A DNA stretch of 64,000 bases, from positions 62,001 to 126,000 of the forward strand of contig JANQKQ010000040.1 of NCBI GenBank assembly GCA_028281105.1. The letters are read 5' to 3'. The position numbers and the translations under genes were made by a program. The stretch is from Rhizobiaceae bacterium. GTDB lineage: Bacteria; Pseudomonadota; Alphaproteobacteria; Rhizobiales; Rhizobiaceae. Below are positions 45,285-55,556 of this stretch, one piece after another. The notes below the pieces were generated by a model that made no database searches, was not told where the DNA came from, and was given only the letters and a program-made list of their open reading frames with translations. Positions within the stretch are counted from its first letter, which is position 1, and every line of letters begins with the position of its first letter.

Positions 45285-47414
45285 TTGCCCGACCTTCTTC
45301 TCGAACTGTTGAGCGAGGAAATCCCCGCCGCCATGCAGCCGCGCGGGGCGGAAGATCTGCGCCGGGCGGTCACCGACGCGCTGGTCGAGGCTGGGCTGAC
45401 CTATGAGGGCGCGAAGGCCTATGCCACGCCGCGCCGGCTGGCGCTCGATGTGCGCGGCGTCGATGCACGCTCCGCCGACATATCCGACGAGCGCAAGGGC
45501 CCGCGCACCGATGCGCCCGACAAAGCCATCGAGGGTTTTCTGCGCGCGGCGGGGCTCGCCTCCGTCGACGAGGCACAAGTGCGCACCGATCCCAAGAAGG
45601 GCGACTACTATGTCGCGGTGATCGACAAGCCCGGCCGCGAAGCCGGCGAAATCATCGCCGAGGTCCTGCCCGTCATCATCGCCAAATTTCCCTGGCCCAA
45701 ATCCATGCGCTGGGGCGCGGCTTCCGCCGTGCCGGGCGCGCTGCGCTGGGTGCGCCCGCTGCAGTCGATCCTCTGCACCTTCGGGCCGGAGACCGAGGAG
45801 CCGGTGGTGGTGGACTTCGAGATCGGCGGCGTGCGCGCCGTCGAGACGACGCGCGGCCACCGCTTCATGGCGCCCGATGCCATAACCGTGCGCCGGTTCG
45901 ACGACTATGTCGTCAAGCTGGAAGAAGGCAAAGTGATGCTCGACCCCGAGCGCCGCAAACAGGTCATCGCCGCCGATGCGCGCAACCTCGCCTTCGCGCA
46001 AGGCTATGAGCTGATCGAGGACGACCGCCTGCTCGACGAGGTGGCCGGCCTGGTGGAATGGCCGGTGGTGCTGCTCGGCGAGTTCGATGAAGCCTTCCTG
46101 GAGATGCCCGACGAGGTCATCCGCCTGACCATCCGCCAGAACCAGAAATGCTTCGTGCTGGCCGGGCAGGGGGCGGACGATTCCGAGCGCGCGCTCGCCA
46201 ACCGCTTCGTCATGGTCGCCAACATCGAGGCGACCGACGGCGGCGCCGAGATTGCGCGGGGCAACGCCAAGGTGGTCAATGCCCGGCTTTCCGATGCCAA
46301 GTTCTTCTGGGAGAGCGACCTGGCGGTTGCAAGGGCCGAAGGCGGCTTCGACTCCTGGGTGGACGGGCTGGAGGCGGTCACCTTCCACGCCAAGCTGGGC
46401 AGTCAGCGTCAGCGGGTAGAGGAGATCGTCGATCTCGCCACCGAGGTCGCATCTGAAATTGGCGGTGTTAACAAGCATGTTCGCCGGGCTGCACATCTGG
46501 CCAAGGCCGACCTGCAATCGGCCATGGTCGGCGAGTTTCCCGAGTTGCAGGGTCAGATGGGCCGGTTTTACGCCGAAGCCGCCGGCGAGCATGCGGATGT
46601 GGCCGCCGCCATCGCCGAGCACTACAAACCGCAAGGGCCGTCCGACACGGTGCCCCGCGAACCGGTGTCCGTTGCCGTCGCGCTGGCGGACAAACTCCAC
46701 ACGTTGGTAGGTTTCTGGGCGATCGAGGAGAAGCCTACCGGCTCGAAGGATCCATACGCACTGCGCCGCGCTGCGCTGGGCGTGATCCGGCTGTTGCTGG
46801 AGAACGAAAAGCGCCTGGCTCTGAAAGCCATCATCGACAAAACGAACATGATCCATGCCGAAAAGCCCGACGGCATGCCCGGTTCGGCGGATGTTCCCGA
46901 CCTCCTCTCCTTCTTCCACGACAGGCTGAAGGTTCATCTGCGCGACGAAGGCGTTCGCCACGATCTGATCGACGCGGTGTTGACGGCCGACGCCGACGAC
47001 CTTCTCATCATCGCACGCAAGGCTCGCGCGCTGCGCGACCTGATCGATTCCGAGGATGGACAGAACCTGCTCGCCGGCTACAAGCGCGCCGCCAACATCC
47101 TGGCAGCGGAGGAAAAGAAGGGCACCAAGCCCGCTAAAAAGGAAAACGCGAAACTGTTCGAAGCCGAGCCCGAGGCCGAGTTGGCAAACAAGCTCGATGA
47201 TATCGGCGTCGAAGCCAAGGCGGCCATCGACCGCGAGGACTTCGCCACAGCGATGAAGACACTCGCGGAGTTGCGCGGCCCCATCGACGCCTTCTTCGAC
47301 CAGGTGATGGTCAATGTGGAAGACGAGGCGGTGCGCGCCAACCGGCTGGCGCTGCTGGCGCGCGTGCGCAGCGCGGTCGAGGCGATCGCCGATTTCTCCA
47401 GGATCGAGGGGTAG
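45285..47414 (+). CDS. glyS: glycyl-tRNA synthetase beta subunit
   Basis: tRNA-binding subunit of the GlyRS tetramer. TTG 45285 gives the standard N-terminus [20 protein letters not shown] (709 residues); an ATG 42 bases earlier adds residues unlike the family. [32 protein letters not shown] and the HD-like [29 protein letters not shown] are all present. The anticodon-binding C-terminal region has the Lys-rich alphaproteobacterial insert near 600-630. It is followed 5 bp later by a YtoQ gene. Confidence 0.96.
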   Translation: MPDLLLELLSEEIPAAMQPRGAEDLRRAVTDALVEAGLTYEGAKAYATPRRLALDVRGVDARSADISDERKGPRTDAPDKAIEGFLRAAGLASVDEAQVRTDPKKGDYYVAVIDKPGREAGEIIAEVLPVIIAKFPWPKSMRWGAASAVPGALRWVRPLQSILCTFGPETEEPVVVDFEIGGVRAVETTRGHRFMAPDAITVRRFDDYVVKLEEGKVMLDPERRKQVIAADARNLAFAQGYELIEDDRLLDEVAGLVEWPVVLLGEFDEAFLEMPDEVIRLTIRQNQKCFVLAGQGADDSERALANRFVMVANIEATDGGAEIARGNAKVVNARLSDAKFFWESDLAVARAEGGFDSWVDGLEAVTFHAKLGSQRQRVEEIVDLATEVASEIGGVNKHVRRAAHLAKADLQSAMVGEFPELQGQMGRFYAEAAGEHADVAAAIAEHYKPQGPSDTVPREPVSVAVALADKLHTLVGFWAIEEKPTGSKDPYALRRAALGVIRLLLENEKRLALKAIIDKTNMIHAEKPDGMPGSADVPDLLSFFHDRLKVHLRDEGVRHDLIDAVLTADADDLLIIARKARALRDLIDSEDGQNLLAGYKRAANILAAEEKKGTKPAKKENAKLFEAEPEAELANKLDDIGVEAKAAIDREDFATAMKTLAELRGPIDAFFDQVMVNVEDEAVRANRLALLARVRSAVEAIADFSRIEG

Positions 47415-47419
47415 GAAAC

Positions 47420-47881
47420 ATGCAACGGCAATGGAATGTCTATCTGTCCGGCGAAATCCACACCGGCTGGCGCGACGAGATCGAGGCGGGTTGCAAGGCC
47501 GCCGGCCTGCCCGTCACCTTCTCCGCGCCGGTCACCGATCACGACGCGTCGGATGATTGCGGCGTCGCCATCTTAGGCCCCGAGCCGGACAAATACTGGC
47601 ACGACCACAAGGGCGCGATGGTCAACGCGATGCGCACCCGCACCCTGATCGGTGATTCCGACATCGTCGTGGTGCGCTTCGGCGAGAAATACCGGCAATG
47701 GAACGCCGCCTTCGACGCCGGCTACGCCGCCGCACTCGGCAAGCCGATGATCGTCATGCACGGAGCCGACCACCAGCACGCCCTGAAGGAAGTCGACGCC
47801 GCCGCCCTGGCGGTCGCCGAAACCCCGGACCAGATCGTGCGCCTGCTCGCCTATGCGATCAACGGCGAACTGCGGCGTTAG
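47420..47881 (+). CDS. YtoQ family protein
   Basis: 153 residues matching the YtoQ family of unknown function (WNVYLSGEIHTGWRDEI, SAPVTDHDASDDCGVAILG, and DSDIVVVRFGEKYRQWNAAFDAGYAAALGKP). The fold resembles nucleoside 2-deoxyribosyltransferases. Five bases separate it from glyS, so it is probably the last gene of that operon. A pair of D repeats follows directly. Confidence 0.92.
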   Translation: MQRQWNVYLSGEIHTGWRDEIEAGCKAAGLPVTFSAPVTDHDASDDCGVAILGPEPDKYWHDHKGAMVNAMRTRTLIGDSDIVVVRFGEKYRQWNAAFDAGYAAALGKPMIVMHGADHQHALKEVDAAALAVAETPDQIVRLLAYAINGELRR

Positions 47882-47905
47882 ATAGTCGGCCGGCGCCGCC
47901 GCCTC

Positions 47906-47952
47906 CAATCTCCCTCCTTGCGGGGGAGATGTCCCGAAGGGGCAGAGGGGGG
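47906..47952 (-). repeat. family D double hairpin, copy 7
   Basis: Stems CTCC-CTCCTTGCGG-GGAG and GTCCC-GAA-GGGGC; first of two inverted D copies after the ytoQ-like gene. Confidence 0.7.
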
Positions 47953-47984
47953 TGAAGCGGCATATTCAGAGCCTGCCGCTCCAC

Positions 47985-48032
47985 CCCTCAACGTCGGCTA
48001 CGCCGACATCTCTCCCCTGAGGGGAGAGAGTG
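47985..48032 (+). repeat. family D double hairpin, copy 8
   Basis: Stems GTCGGC-TAC-GCCGAC and CTCTCCCC-TGA-GGGGAGAG, in the opposite orientation to copy 7. Together the two could fold into one large cruciform. Confidence 0.7.
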
Positions 48033-48083
48033 GAGGCTGCGGCATCCACCTCCGCCATTCCGCCGCTCGCCACACCCTCTCCC

Positions 48084-48242
48084 GTCACCCCGGCGAAGGC
48101 CGGGGTCCAGGTGCGCATCTGCGGGTTCGTGGTTTGCTGGGAAATAGTGAGGTAGCAGCACATCCGCGTAACCCTCACGGCAAGAGCAACGCACACCGAG
48201 CAGGCGGTGATGCATCTGGATCCCGGCCTTCGCCGGGATGAC
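48084..48242 (-). repeat. family A element, copy 5 (159 bp, inverted)
   Basis: Opposite orientation to copies 1-4, starting GTCACCCCGGCGAAGGCCGG and ending in CGGGATGAC. The inner marks GGTTCGTGGTTTGCTGGG and CCGAGCAGGCGGTGATGCAT are the reverse complements of those in copy 1. Confidence 0.85.
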
Positions 48243-48334
48243 GGTGGTGGGTGGGGCGCGGCTCTGGCCAAGCTCCCGGCGGTCCCAGCGCAGACCACAC
48301 TCCCTCGTCAGCCCGGCGATGCCACGCCCCTCCC

Positions 48335-48493
48335 GTCACCCCGGCGAAGGCTGGGGTCCAGGTGCGCATCGGCAGGTTCGTGGTTTGCGGGGAGATAGCG
48401 AGGTAGCGGCACATCCGCTCAATCCTTGCGGCAAGAGCAATCCACTCCGAACAAGCGGCAACGCATCTGGATCCTGACCTTCGCCAGGATGAC
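48335..48493 (-). repeat. family A element, copy 6 (159 bp, inverted)
   Basis: Same orientation and length as copy 5, 92 bp downstream of it. One end hairpin carries an A-C mismatch (CCTGACCTTCGCCAGG), so this copy may be decaying. Confidence 0.85.
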
Positions 48494-48594
48494 GGTGGTC
48501 GGTGTGGCAATGCCACCCCATCCGGCCCGGGGGCAAGCCCACGCCCGCCCTAACACGCCGCGTCGTCGATACCCTGTCCACATTCAACAAAAAT

Positions 48595-48609
48595 GTTCTT
48601 GATTTGTTC
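48595..48609 (+). promoter_or_regulatory. candidate LexA (SOS) box
   Basis: GTTC-TTGATTT-GTTC is an exact match to the alphaproteobacterial LexA consensus GTTC-N7-GTTC. It overlaps a possible -35 (TTGATT, 48599-48604) with a -10-like TAGGAA near 48622, 88 bp before the radical SAM gene. Confidence 0.55.
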
Positions 48610-48696
48610 CAAGTTCATTGATAGGAATTTATTCACCCGGGCGGAGATGACGGCCACGATCGACATATCGGCCGGTGAATTGGTGAGGACGGAACC

Positions 48697-50031
48697 ATGG
48701 AACAGATTGGCACGGATCGGCTGCCGGCCGACGGCGCCGCCTCGGATGGCAACCATCACGGCGTGTTTGCCGGAACAGCGGGACTGGCGCCCGCCGGGAC
48801 GCAGGATGCGGCAATCGGCGAGGGTTCCGCCAAGCGCCGCGCACGGGGCGGGCGTCGGCGAACGGCGCGAAAACCGGCGGCGGCTAAGCGGGCGACGGCC
48901 AAACCGGCGACGGGCAAGCGGCCGGGCGATCAGCCGCTGCGGGCCGGCAACTTTGCCGATGCTCAGGTGTCGGAGCATCGCCGCCGCGGGCGCGCGGCCG
49001 GGCTCAACCCGTCCGGCCGGTTCGAGCCGGTCAGCCGCCACGTCTTCGACGACGGCTGGCAGACGCTGGACGAGCTGCCCCCCTTCAAGACCCAGGTACA
49101 GACCGAGGCCGCGCGCACGATCATCACCAAGAACCTGTCGCCGGATTTGAACTTCGACCGCTCGATCAACCCCTATCGCGGCTGCGAGCACGGCTGCATC
49201 TACTGCTTCGCCCGGCCGACCCACGCTCACATGGGCTTGTCGGCGGGGCTCGATTTCGAGGCGCGGCTGTTCGCCAAGCCCAACGCGGCGGCCCTGCTGC
49301 GCCGCGAGCTGTCGGCGCCGCGCTACCGGCCCAAGGCGATCGCCATGGGCACCAACACCGATCCTTACCAGCCGGTCGAGCGCGAATGGCGCATCACCCG
49401 GCAGATTCTCGAAGTGCTCGACGAGACCAATCACCCGGTCGGCATCGTCACCAAGTCTGCGCTGATCACCCGCGATATCGATATCCTTTCGCGCATGGCC
49501 GAGCGCGGTCTGGTCAAGGTGGCCCTGTCGGTCACATCGCTCGACCGGCGCCTGTCGCGCGCCATGGAGCCGCGCGCGGCGACGCCCGGGCTTCGATTGA
49601 AGGCCATGCACCAGTTGAGCGAGGCCGGCGTTCCCGTTTCGGTGATGGTCGCGCCGGTCATTCCCGCGCTCAACGATCACGAAGTCGAGCGCATCCTCGA
49701 TTCCGCCCGCGCGGCCGGCGCGCGCGAGGCCGGCTTCATCCTGCTGCGCCTGCCTCTGGAGGTCAGTCCTTTGTTCCGCAACTGGCTGATCAACACCTAT
49801 CCCGACAAGTACCGCCATGTGATGAACCTCATCCGCTCCGCGCGCGGCGGCAAGGATTACGATTCGGGCTTCGGTAAGCGCATGCGCGGTTCGGGTCCGT
49901 ATGCCTGGCAGATCGGGCGGCGCTTCGAGATCGCCTGCAAGCGCCTGGGGCTCAATGAACGCCGCATGCCGCTCGATGTGGGCGGGTTCGAGCCGCCCGG
50001 GGCGGACGAGCGGCAGTTGGCCTTGTTTTAG
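48697..50031 (+). CDS. PA0069/SplB-like radical SAM protein
   Basis: Radical SAM enzyme of the group related to spore photoproduct lyase (COG1533). The 444 residues have the 4Fe-4S motif Cys163-x3-Cys167-x2-Cys170 (CEHGCIYC) after NPYRG. AMGTNTDPYQPVEREW and VMVAPVIPALNDHE follow in the TIM-barrel. The first 100 or so residues are an Arg/Lys/Ala-rich tail (ARGGRRRTARKPAAAKRATA), which could bind nucleic acid; a later start is possible. An SOS-type box upstream supports a DNA-damage role. The exact reaction is unknown. Confidence 0.88.
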   Translation: MEQIGTDRLPADGAASDGNHHGVFAGTAGLAPAGTQDAAIGEGSAKRRARGGRRRTARKPAAAKRATAKPATGKRPGDQPLRAGNFADAQVSEHRRRGRAAGLNPSGRFEPVSRHVFDDGWQTLDELPPFKTQVQTEAARTIITKNLSPDLNFDRSINPYRGCEHGCIYCFARPTHAHMGLSAGLDFEARLFAKPNAAALLRRELSAPRYRPKAIAMGTNTDPYQPVEREWRITRQILEVLDETNHPVGIVTKSALITRDIDILSRMAERGLVKVALSVTSLDRRLSRAMEPRAATPGLRLKAMHQLSEAGVPVSVMVAPVIPALNDHEVERILDSARAAGAREAGFILLRLPLEVSPLFRNWLINTYPDKYRHVMNLIRSARGGKDYDSGFGKRMRGSGPYAWQIGRRFEIACKRLGLNERRMPLDVGGFEPPGADERQLALF

Positions 50032-50166
50032 AGTTCTTGATCGGGTCCCCCGCCCGGACGGTCCGTTGGTCCGGCGGCGGCGCGGTGTCGTGTCGGGCAC
50101 CGCACCGCCGCAAACAACCGTCCGGGGCTTGCGGAGAATCGGTGCACGGGCGAATTTCGCCGCATC

Positions 50167-50838
50167 ATGCGTTCGCCCGACACCGATTCTCCGCCTCTTT
50201 CCAAGGCCCCCCGGGGCAAGCGCCACGATGGATCGGCCGGCCCGGACCTGGCCCATGAACGGCTCATGTTGGAACAGGGCTGGCGCACGGTCGCCGGCAT
50301 CGACGAGGCGGGCAGGGGCCCGCTGGCCGGTCCCGTCGTCGCGGCTGCGGTGATCCTCGATGCCAACTCGGTTCCCGATGGGCTCGACGATTCCAAACGG
50401 CTCGATGCGGGCCGCCGCGAGGCGCTATTCGCGCACATTATCACAACCGCTGAAGTGGCGATCGCTTCCGTACCGGCCGAGGTTATCGACCGCATCAACA
50501 TCCGCCAGGCGGCGCTCGCCGCCATGGTCCATGCCGCGCGCGCGCTGCCGGTGGCAGACGCCTACCTGCTGATCGACGGCCGCGACGTGCCGCCGCCGCT
50601 GGGCGGTCGCGCTGCCGCGCTGATCAAGGGCGACCGCAGGAGCGCCTCGATCGCGGCCGCCTCGATCGTCGCCAAGGTGACCCGCGATGCAATGATGGCG
50701 CAGGCCGCCTCCCATTTCCCCGGCTACGGTTTCGAGCGCCACAAGGGCTACGGCACGCCCGCCCACCTCGAAGCGCTGCGGAAGCTGGGCCCTTGCCCGC
50801 TACACCGCCACAGCTTTGCGCCGCTGCGGAAGGGTTGA
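50167..50838 (+). CDS. rnhB: ribonuclease HII
   Basis: Cleaves RNA in RNA-DNA hybrids and at single embedded ribonucleotides. The 223 residues have the catalytic GIDEAGRGPLAGPV (Asp46, Glu47), DDSKRLDAGRREALF, LIDGRD and KGDRRSASIAAASIVAKVTRD motifs. The first 35 residues are extra and polar, so a later start (ATG at HERLMLEQG) is possible. It follows the radical SAM gene by 135 bp on the same strand and is convergent with the ATP synthase operon. Confidence 0.94.
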   Translation: MRSPDTDSPPLSKAPRGKRHDGSAGPDLAHERLMLEQGWRTVAGIDEAGRGPLAGPVVAAAVILDANSVPDGLDDSKRLDAGRREALFAHIITTAEVAIASVPAEVIDRINIRQAALAAMVHAARALPVADAYLLIDGRDVPPPLGGRAAALIKGDRRSASIAAASIVAKVTRDAMMAQAASHFPGYGFERHKGYGTPAHLEALRKLGPCPLHRHSFAPLRKG

Positions 50839-50848
50839 GCCACCGCCA

Positions 50849-50876
50849 ACAATCTCCCCCGCAAGAGAGGAGATTG
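50849..50876. repeat. partial family D hairpin
   Basis: CAATCTCCCCCGCAAGAGAGGAGATTG retains only one of the two hairpins. It lies at the left edge of the gap 50839-51334 between rnhB and atpF; a degenerate A end (GTCACGCCGGCG) occurs near 50926. Confidence 0.55.
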
Positions 50877-50989
50877 CAGGTGCCCGCCTCCACCTCCTGC
50901 ACCCGGCCGGCGCCACACCCGCTCCCGTCACGCCGGCGTAAGCCGAGGTCCGGGCACGCTCCCGCTCGTACCCCCACCCCTTCTTTATT

Positions 50990-51270
50990 ACCCCCACCCC
51001 TAACCCCTCCCCACAAGGGAGAAGGGGACTTGGGCCGTGCCATCCCTACACGTCGTCATCCTCGGGCTTGTCCCGAGGATCCAAGCACCCATCCGGTTCC
51101 GCAAACCAACGGCACCGGAGTTAGATCCTCGCCACAAGGGCGAGGATGACGGCGGAGGGTGGGCGGAGGATGACGGCGGAGGGGTGGGAGGGATGATGCA
51201 GGTGGACTTCGGCAGGCGGATTGCCACACTTTCCTTCCCTCCCCCTTGCGGGGAGGGAATGAGGGTGGGG
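50990..51270. repeat. family C composite repeat, copy 3
   Basis: C-rich left arm, a 96-bp B-type core at 51055-51150 and a G-rich right arm ending GGGAATGAGGGTGGGG. Between core and right arm it holds a short duplication of GATGACGGCGGAGGG. It lies downstream of the convergent rnhB and atpF genes. Confidence 0.75.
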
Positions 51271-51334
51271 TACAAGAATGAAGATGACCGGCGATGCCGT
51301 TCGGTCGGCAGGCGCCCCGCGCACGCGGCGCGCC

Positions 51335-51820
51335 CTAATTCAGCTTCGCCTTCACTTCCGCGATGCCGTCGGCGATCAGCTTGTCGGCCGTCTTGCCGGT
51401 GGCCTTGCCGGCCACGATCGCCTCTGCCGCTGCAACCGCCATGTCGACGGCGCTCGCCTTGACGTCGGTCAGGGCCTGGGCCTCGGCCTGGGCGATCTTT
51501 TGCTCGGCCATGGCGGTGCGCCGGGCGACGAATTCCTCGGTCTTCTGCCGCGCCTCGGCGGCCAGAACTTCCGCCTCGCGCTGGGCGGCGGCGACGATGT
51601 CGCCGGCCTCTTTTTCCGCCTCGCGCCGCTTACGCTGATATTCGGCCAGCAGCTCCTGCGCCTCCTCGCGCAGCTTGCGCGCCTCGTCCAGCTCATTGCG
51701 GATGTTGTGCGAACGATCGTCGAGCGACTTGGTGATCAGCCCCGGCACCTTCAGATAGACCAGGAGCCCCAGGAAGATGATCAGGCCGACCAGGGCCCAG
51801 AAGCTGGCGTCCAGTTCCAT
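51335..51820 (-). CDS. atpF: ATP synthase F0 subunit b
   Basis: Peripheral stalk subunit. The 161 residues have one N-terminal membrane segment (ASFWALVGLIIFLGLLVYLKV, about 5-25) and a long charged coiled coil. Last gene of atpI-atpB-atpE-atpF'-atpF; 3 bp separate it from the b' gene. The F1 genes are not in this window, as is usual in alphaproteobacteria where F0 and F1 operons are separate. Confidence 0.95.
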   Translation of the reverse strand: MELDASFWALVGLIIFLGLLVYLKVPGLITKSLDDRSHNIRNELDEARKLREEAQELLAEYQRKRREAEKEAGDIVAAAQREAEVLAAEARQKTEEFVARRTAMAEQKIAQAEAQALTDVKASAVDMAVAAAEAIVAGKATGKTADKLIADGIAEVKAKLN

Positions 51821-51823
51821 CGC

Positions 51824-52384
51824 TTATGCCTTTCTCGCGCCCGCATCGGCGACCGCGCGGGTGACTTCGGCCTTGCTGATGCGCCCGCCGAGCAGTTCGC
51901 CGACGATTGCGGTGGCCGTGTCGGAAGCGATCTCGCCCACCTGCGCCATGGCCTGCGCCTTGATGTCGGCGATGCGCTTTTCGGCTTCTTCCAGCCGTCC
52001 GGCCAGTTCCGCTTCGGTCTTCTCGCGTTCGGCGTCCGCTTCGCGCTTGGCTTGCTCGCGCGCTTCCTGGCCGATCTTGTGCGCGTTGGCGCTGGCCTGC
52101 GCCAGCTCATGCTCATAGGCGGCGATCGCGGCGTCGGATTCCTCCTTCAGCCGCTGCGCCTCCGACAGGTCCTGGGAGATCCGGTCGCGCCGCACCTCTA
52201 AGATCGCGCCTATGCGCGGCAGGATCACCCGGCTCGTCAGCAGGTAGAACAGCCCGAAACTGATCGCCAGCCATAGCAGCTGCGAGGCGAACGTGGTCGG
52301 ATCGAACGGCGGGAATACGTCGGCGCCGCCGGCGCCATGGCCGGCATCGGTTTCGGATGCGGCCCAGGCCCTGCTGAAGATCAT
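51824..52384 (-). CDS. ATP synthase F0 subunit b'
   Basis: Second, diverged b-type subunit forming a heterodimeric stalk with b; typical of alphaproteobacteria and phototrophs. From ATG 52384 (behind GAGGAAA) it has 186 residues, with a short Gly/Ala-rich N-terminus, a membrane segment ([19 protein letters not shown]) and a long coiled coil. An upstream start at 52408 is less likely because the ribosome site sits between. Confidence 0.94.
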   Translation of the reverse strand: MIFSRAWAASETDAGHGAGGADVFPPFDPTTFASQLLWLAISFGLFYLLTSRVILPRIGAILEVRRDRISQDLSEAQRLKEESDAAIAAYEHELAQASANAHKIGQEAREQAKREADAEREKTEAELAGRLEEAEKRIADIKAQAMAQVGEIASDTATAIVGELLGGRISKAEVTRAVADAGARKA

Positions 52385-52453
52385 CGCTGTTTCCTCATGC
52401 GCATGCACGGAGCGCGAAGGTTGTCCGCGCCCCTGCTTGGTTCCGCTTGCGGC

Positions 52454-52681
52454 CTAGACCGCGAACAGCAGCAGCAGCGCGATCAGCAGGGCGAAGATGC
52501 CCAGCGCCTCGGTAACGGCGAAGCCGAAGATCAGCCGGCCGAACTGGCCGTCGGCGGCCGACGGGTTGCGCAGCGCGCCGGACAGGAATTGGCCGAACAG
52601 GCTGCCCACCCCGATGCCGGCGGCTCCGGTGCCGATCGCGGCGAGGCCGGCGCCAATGAGTCTTGCTGCTTCCGGTTCCAT
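52454..52681 (-). CDS. atpE: ATP synthase F0 subunit c
   Basis: Ring-forming proteolipid. The 75 residues have two membrane hairpin helices with the glycine-rich [21 protein letters not shown], a polar loop RNPSA and the proton-carrying Glu58 in AVTEALGIF. No Na+-type ligands are evident, so it is predicted to be proton-driven. The gap of about 69 bp to b' and 86 bp to atpB matches the usual need for high c expression. Confidence 0.96.
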   Translation of the reverse strand: MEPEAARLIGAGLAAIGTGAAGIGVGSLFGQFLSGALRNPSAADGQFGRLIFGFAVTEALGIFALLIALLLLFAV

Positions 52682-52767
52682 GTGATTGCTCCTTTTGAAA
52701 GTCCCGAAATGGTTGGAAGGTTTGAAGGCCGACGCGGGTTGCGCCGCTTTATCTCTCGCCGCGCCGC

Positions 52768-53520
52768 TCAGTGCCCGCCCGGGTGCAGCGCGTCGTTGAT
52801 GTACATGCAGGTGAGCATGGCGAAAACATAGGCCTGCAGGAAAGACACCAGAAATTCCAGCGCGGTCAGCGCGATGGTCATGACCAAAGGCAGGATCGAG
52901 CCGGCGATGCCCACCGCGCCCATGGCGGAAAGCGACACGATGAAGCCGGCGAACACTTTCAGCGTGATGTGGCCGGCCAGCATGTTGGCGAACAGGCGCA
53001 CCGAATGGCTGATCGGCCGGGTCAGGAACGAGATGACCTCGATCGCGATGACCAGCGGCATCAGGAATCCCGGCACCCCGGACGGCACGAACAGCTTGAA
53101 GAAGCCGAACCCGTGGCGCAGCAGGCCGACGATCAGGACGGTGGCGAACACCAACATCGCGAGCGCCGCGGTGACGATGATGTGGCTGGTCACCGTGAAG
53201 AAGTACGGGAACATGCCGAACAGGTTGGCGACCAGGATGAACACGAACAGCGAGAACACCAGCGGGAAGAACCGCATCCCCTCCGAGCCGGCCGCATCGC
53301 GCAGCATGTTGGCGGTGAACTCGTAGCAGATCTCCGAGACCGACTGCAGCCGGCCGGGCACCATGCCGCGCCCCGAGGTGGTCGCGATCAGGAAGGCCGA
53401 CGAGACCGCCACCGTCGCCACCATGAACAGCGAGGAATTGGTGAACGACAGATCGACGCCGTTGATGTCCAGCGGCACCAGTTTCGAAATGTGAAATTGG
53501 TGAATGGGATCGTTGGCCAC
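52768..53520 (-). CDS. atpB: ATP synthase F0 subunit a
   Basis: Proton-channel subunit. GTG 53520 behind GGGGAG gives 250 residues starting [18 protein letters not shown], as in the family. The essential arginine is Arg175 in [15 protein letters not shown]. Five to six membrane helices are visible. A longer reading frame from 53610 overlaps atpI and is rejected. Confidence 0.95.
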   Translation of the reverse strand: MANDPIHQFHISKLVPLDINGVDLSFTNSSLFMVATVAVSSAFLIATTSGRGMVPGRLQSVSEICYEFTANMLRDAAGSEGMRFFPLVFSLFVFILVANLFGMFPYFFTVTSHIIVTAALAMLVFATVLIVGLLRHGFGFFKLFVPSGVPGFLMPLVIAIEVISFLTRPISHSVRLFANMLAGHITLKVFAGFIVSLSAMGAVGIAGSILPLVMTIALTALEFLVSFLQAYVFAMLTCMYINDALHPGGH

Positions 53521-53539
53521 CGCCGCTCCCCGTTTGTCG

Positions 53540-53971
53540 TTATTGCCGTTTGCTGGGCATGTTCTTAGCCGAATTGTCGGCATTGTCCATGCTGTTTTTG
53601 TGCGGCGCAATGGCCGAATTGTCGCTGCCTTCGTTCCACTGCGCGCGCGGGTCGGCGATCACGCCTGCCGAACGCATCACGCTCATCACGCCGGCGGCGA
53701 AACCCAGCAGCAGAAAGAAGATCATCCCCCACGGAGCGATGCCCGCCACCCGGTCGATCAGCCAGCCGATGAAGGCGCCGACCAGGATCGAGACGATGAA
53801 TTCGGTTGACAGTCGCATCGCCTGGGCGAACCCGGCATTGTCCGGCCTCGGCCGGTCTTCCTCGACGCGGGTCTTCTGCTCGTCGCGCAGGCGCTCGTCC
53901 AGGGATTTCAGACGCTCGGCGAGCTTCTTGTCGCCGGCTTCGTTCCTGTGGGTCCCGTTTCGCTGGGGCAA
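53540..53971 (-). CDS. atpI: ATP synthase protein I (AtpI/AtpZ-type)
   Basis: Small accessory protein thought to help c-ring assembly. The 143 residues start at TTG 53971 behind GGAAAAG and have a charged N-terminus and two membrane segments ([18 protein letters not shown] and [20 protein letters not shown]). The C-terminal tail is Asn/Ser-rich. First gene of the F0 operon. Confidence 0.88.
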   Translation of the reverse strand: MPQRNGTHRNEAGDKKLAERLKSLDERLRDEQKTRVEEDRPRPDNAGFAQAMRLSTEFIVSILVGAFIGWLIDRVAGIAPWGMIFFLLLGFAAGVMSVMRSAGVIADPRAQWNEGSDNSAIAPHKNSMDNADNSAKNMPSKRQ

Positions 53972-54100
53972 TGGTCTTTTCCGATTCCGCTGCCAACAAA
54001 AACCGGCCGCACCATAGAGGGTATCACGGCCTATTGGGAGCAGTTTGATGATCGGATGTAGGCGGGAAACGCAGGTCCGCCGTCGCGCGCAGCGCCCCGC

Positions 54101-55363
54101 TCAGCTCCAGCCGCCGCCCAGCGTGCGGTAGAAGATGTGCAGGCCGATGCGGCCGACCCGTTTCATCGAGCGGGCCCAGCGCGGGCGTACATAGGTCGCG
54201 TGATAGTGGGTGGACGAGCCGACATCGGTCAGCCAGATGCGCCCGGCAGTGGTCTCGGCCGCCACATGCTCGGCCAGTTCCCAGAGCCGGCGATTGTTCA
54301 CCCGGTCGCGGATGCGGTCGCAGGCGAACGAGAACTGACAGCGGTTGCGCCAGTTCTTGTTCTGGTAGACCACGCCGCAGATCGTGTTCGGGTAGGCGGG
54401 GTTGCGCACCCGGTTGAGCACCACCTGGGCCACCGCCGCCTGGCCGCGCACCGGCTCGCCGCGCGCTTCGAAATAGATGGCGGCGGCAAGACAGCGCTGC
54501 TGGGCGTCGGAGAAGGAGTTCTTCGGCAGCGGATCGTCGGCCCACGAATGATCGTGCCGGCCCAGCCGCGGGATGATCGAGATCGGCTCGTTGTCGCCCA
54601 GCACCGCGGCGAACGGCGAGCGCGCGACCGCCGGAGCGGGCGAATAGGCGAGCACCGATTTTTCCGATTCACGCACCAGGCTCGCCACCATCACCGGCAG
54701 GTCGGGATCGATGGCCAGTTCCCCGGCGCCGCTGGCGTGGAACGAGGAGGCAATCCGCATGGCTTCCTCCGCCGGCCTGGGCTCGACGAACGCCATTTCG
54801 AACTTGCCCGTCCCCACCGGCGTATCGAGAAAGCTGCTGCGCTTGACCACCGAACCGGCGGAGAAATGCGGCGGCGGACGCTGGACGGTGGCCGAAATCA
54901 CGCGACCGCCCTTCAAGGAACGGTTGACGGTCTGCGGACGCTTGGCCGTATCGATGCCGACCGCGACCCGCTCGACGCCGACCCGGTCGCCCTTGACCAC
55001 CGAAAGCCGCGCGTCGCGGCCGGCCGCGGCCACCGAGCCGGTCTTGATATTGTCCACGCCGGGCAGGGCGGCGATTACGGTCTCGCCGGGGCCGGCGGGG
55101 GCGTGCGCCATCCAGCGCGCGTTGCCGTCGGCGAAGGTCGCCACGTCCTGATGCGCGGTCACCGGTGCGGAAATCCAGATCATCGCCATGGCGGCGGCGG
55201 AAATCTTGCCGAAGCCCGCCGCCTTGCGCCGGTCGATTGCGCGCACATGCGATGCGATCGCTCGGGCGCCCGCGCCGAAAACCGGCGCCAAGAATGCAAA
55301 CAGCTGCCGAAAGCGCGAATTACGCAATACTCTTCTCCGCACGGTTGTTGGCCAACGGGTCAT
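54101..55363 (-). CDS. cell wall hydrolase (SleB domain)
   Basis: Predicted peptidoglycan hydrolase (Hydrolase_2/SleB). 420 residues from ATG 55363; an upstream GTG at 55381 is possible. The N-terminal 100 residues hold two hydrophobic stretches (FAFLAPVFGAGARAIA and AAAMAMIWISAPVTA). The second is a probable signal or anchor. A long low-complexity middle precedes the SleB domain (about 285-420) with AIYFEARGEPVRGQAAVAQVVLNRV, in which Glu is catalytic, and FSFACDR. It is the sole gene of its unit. Confidence 0.87.
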   Translation of the reverse strand: MTRWPTTVRRRVLRNSRFRQLFAFLAPVFGAGARAIASHVRAIDRRKAAGFGKISAAAMAMIWISAPVTAHQDVATFADGNARWMAHAPAGPGETVIAALPGVDNIKTGSVAAAGRDARLSVVKGDRVGVERVAVGIDTAKRPQTVNRSLKGGRVISATVQRPPPHFSAGSVVKRSSFLDTPVGTGKFEMAFVEPRPAEEAMRIASSFHASGAGELAIDPDLPVMVASLVRESEKSVLAYSPAPAVARSPFAAVLGDNEPISIIPRLGRHDHSWADDPLPKNSFSDAQQRCLAAAIYFEARGEPVRGQAAVAQVVLNRVRNPAYPNTICGVVYQNKNWRNRCQFSFACDRIRDRVNNRRLWELAEHVAAETTAGRIWLTDVGSSTHYHATYVRPRWARSMKRVGRIGLHIFYRTLGGGWS

Positions 55364-55556
55364 CGCGAGACGAAGCCGCACGTTAGGTCGTTAACCTTGA
55401 TAGAGCGTTAAGGCCGAAGCCCCGCGCCCTGCGAGGTTGGAGATGCATCAATTCCCACCTGTCCCGTTCACCAATTGCAAACGCTGTTTGCACGGCAAAT
55501 CGGGCGACAAACGGTCACCAAGCCGGCTTTTATGCGCTAACCGGTAACATAGTGAA

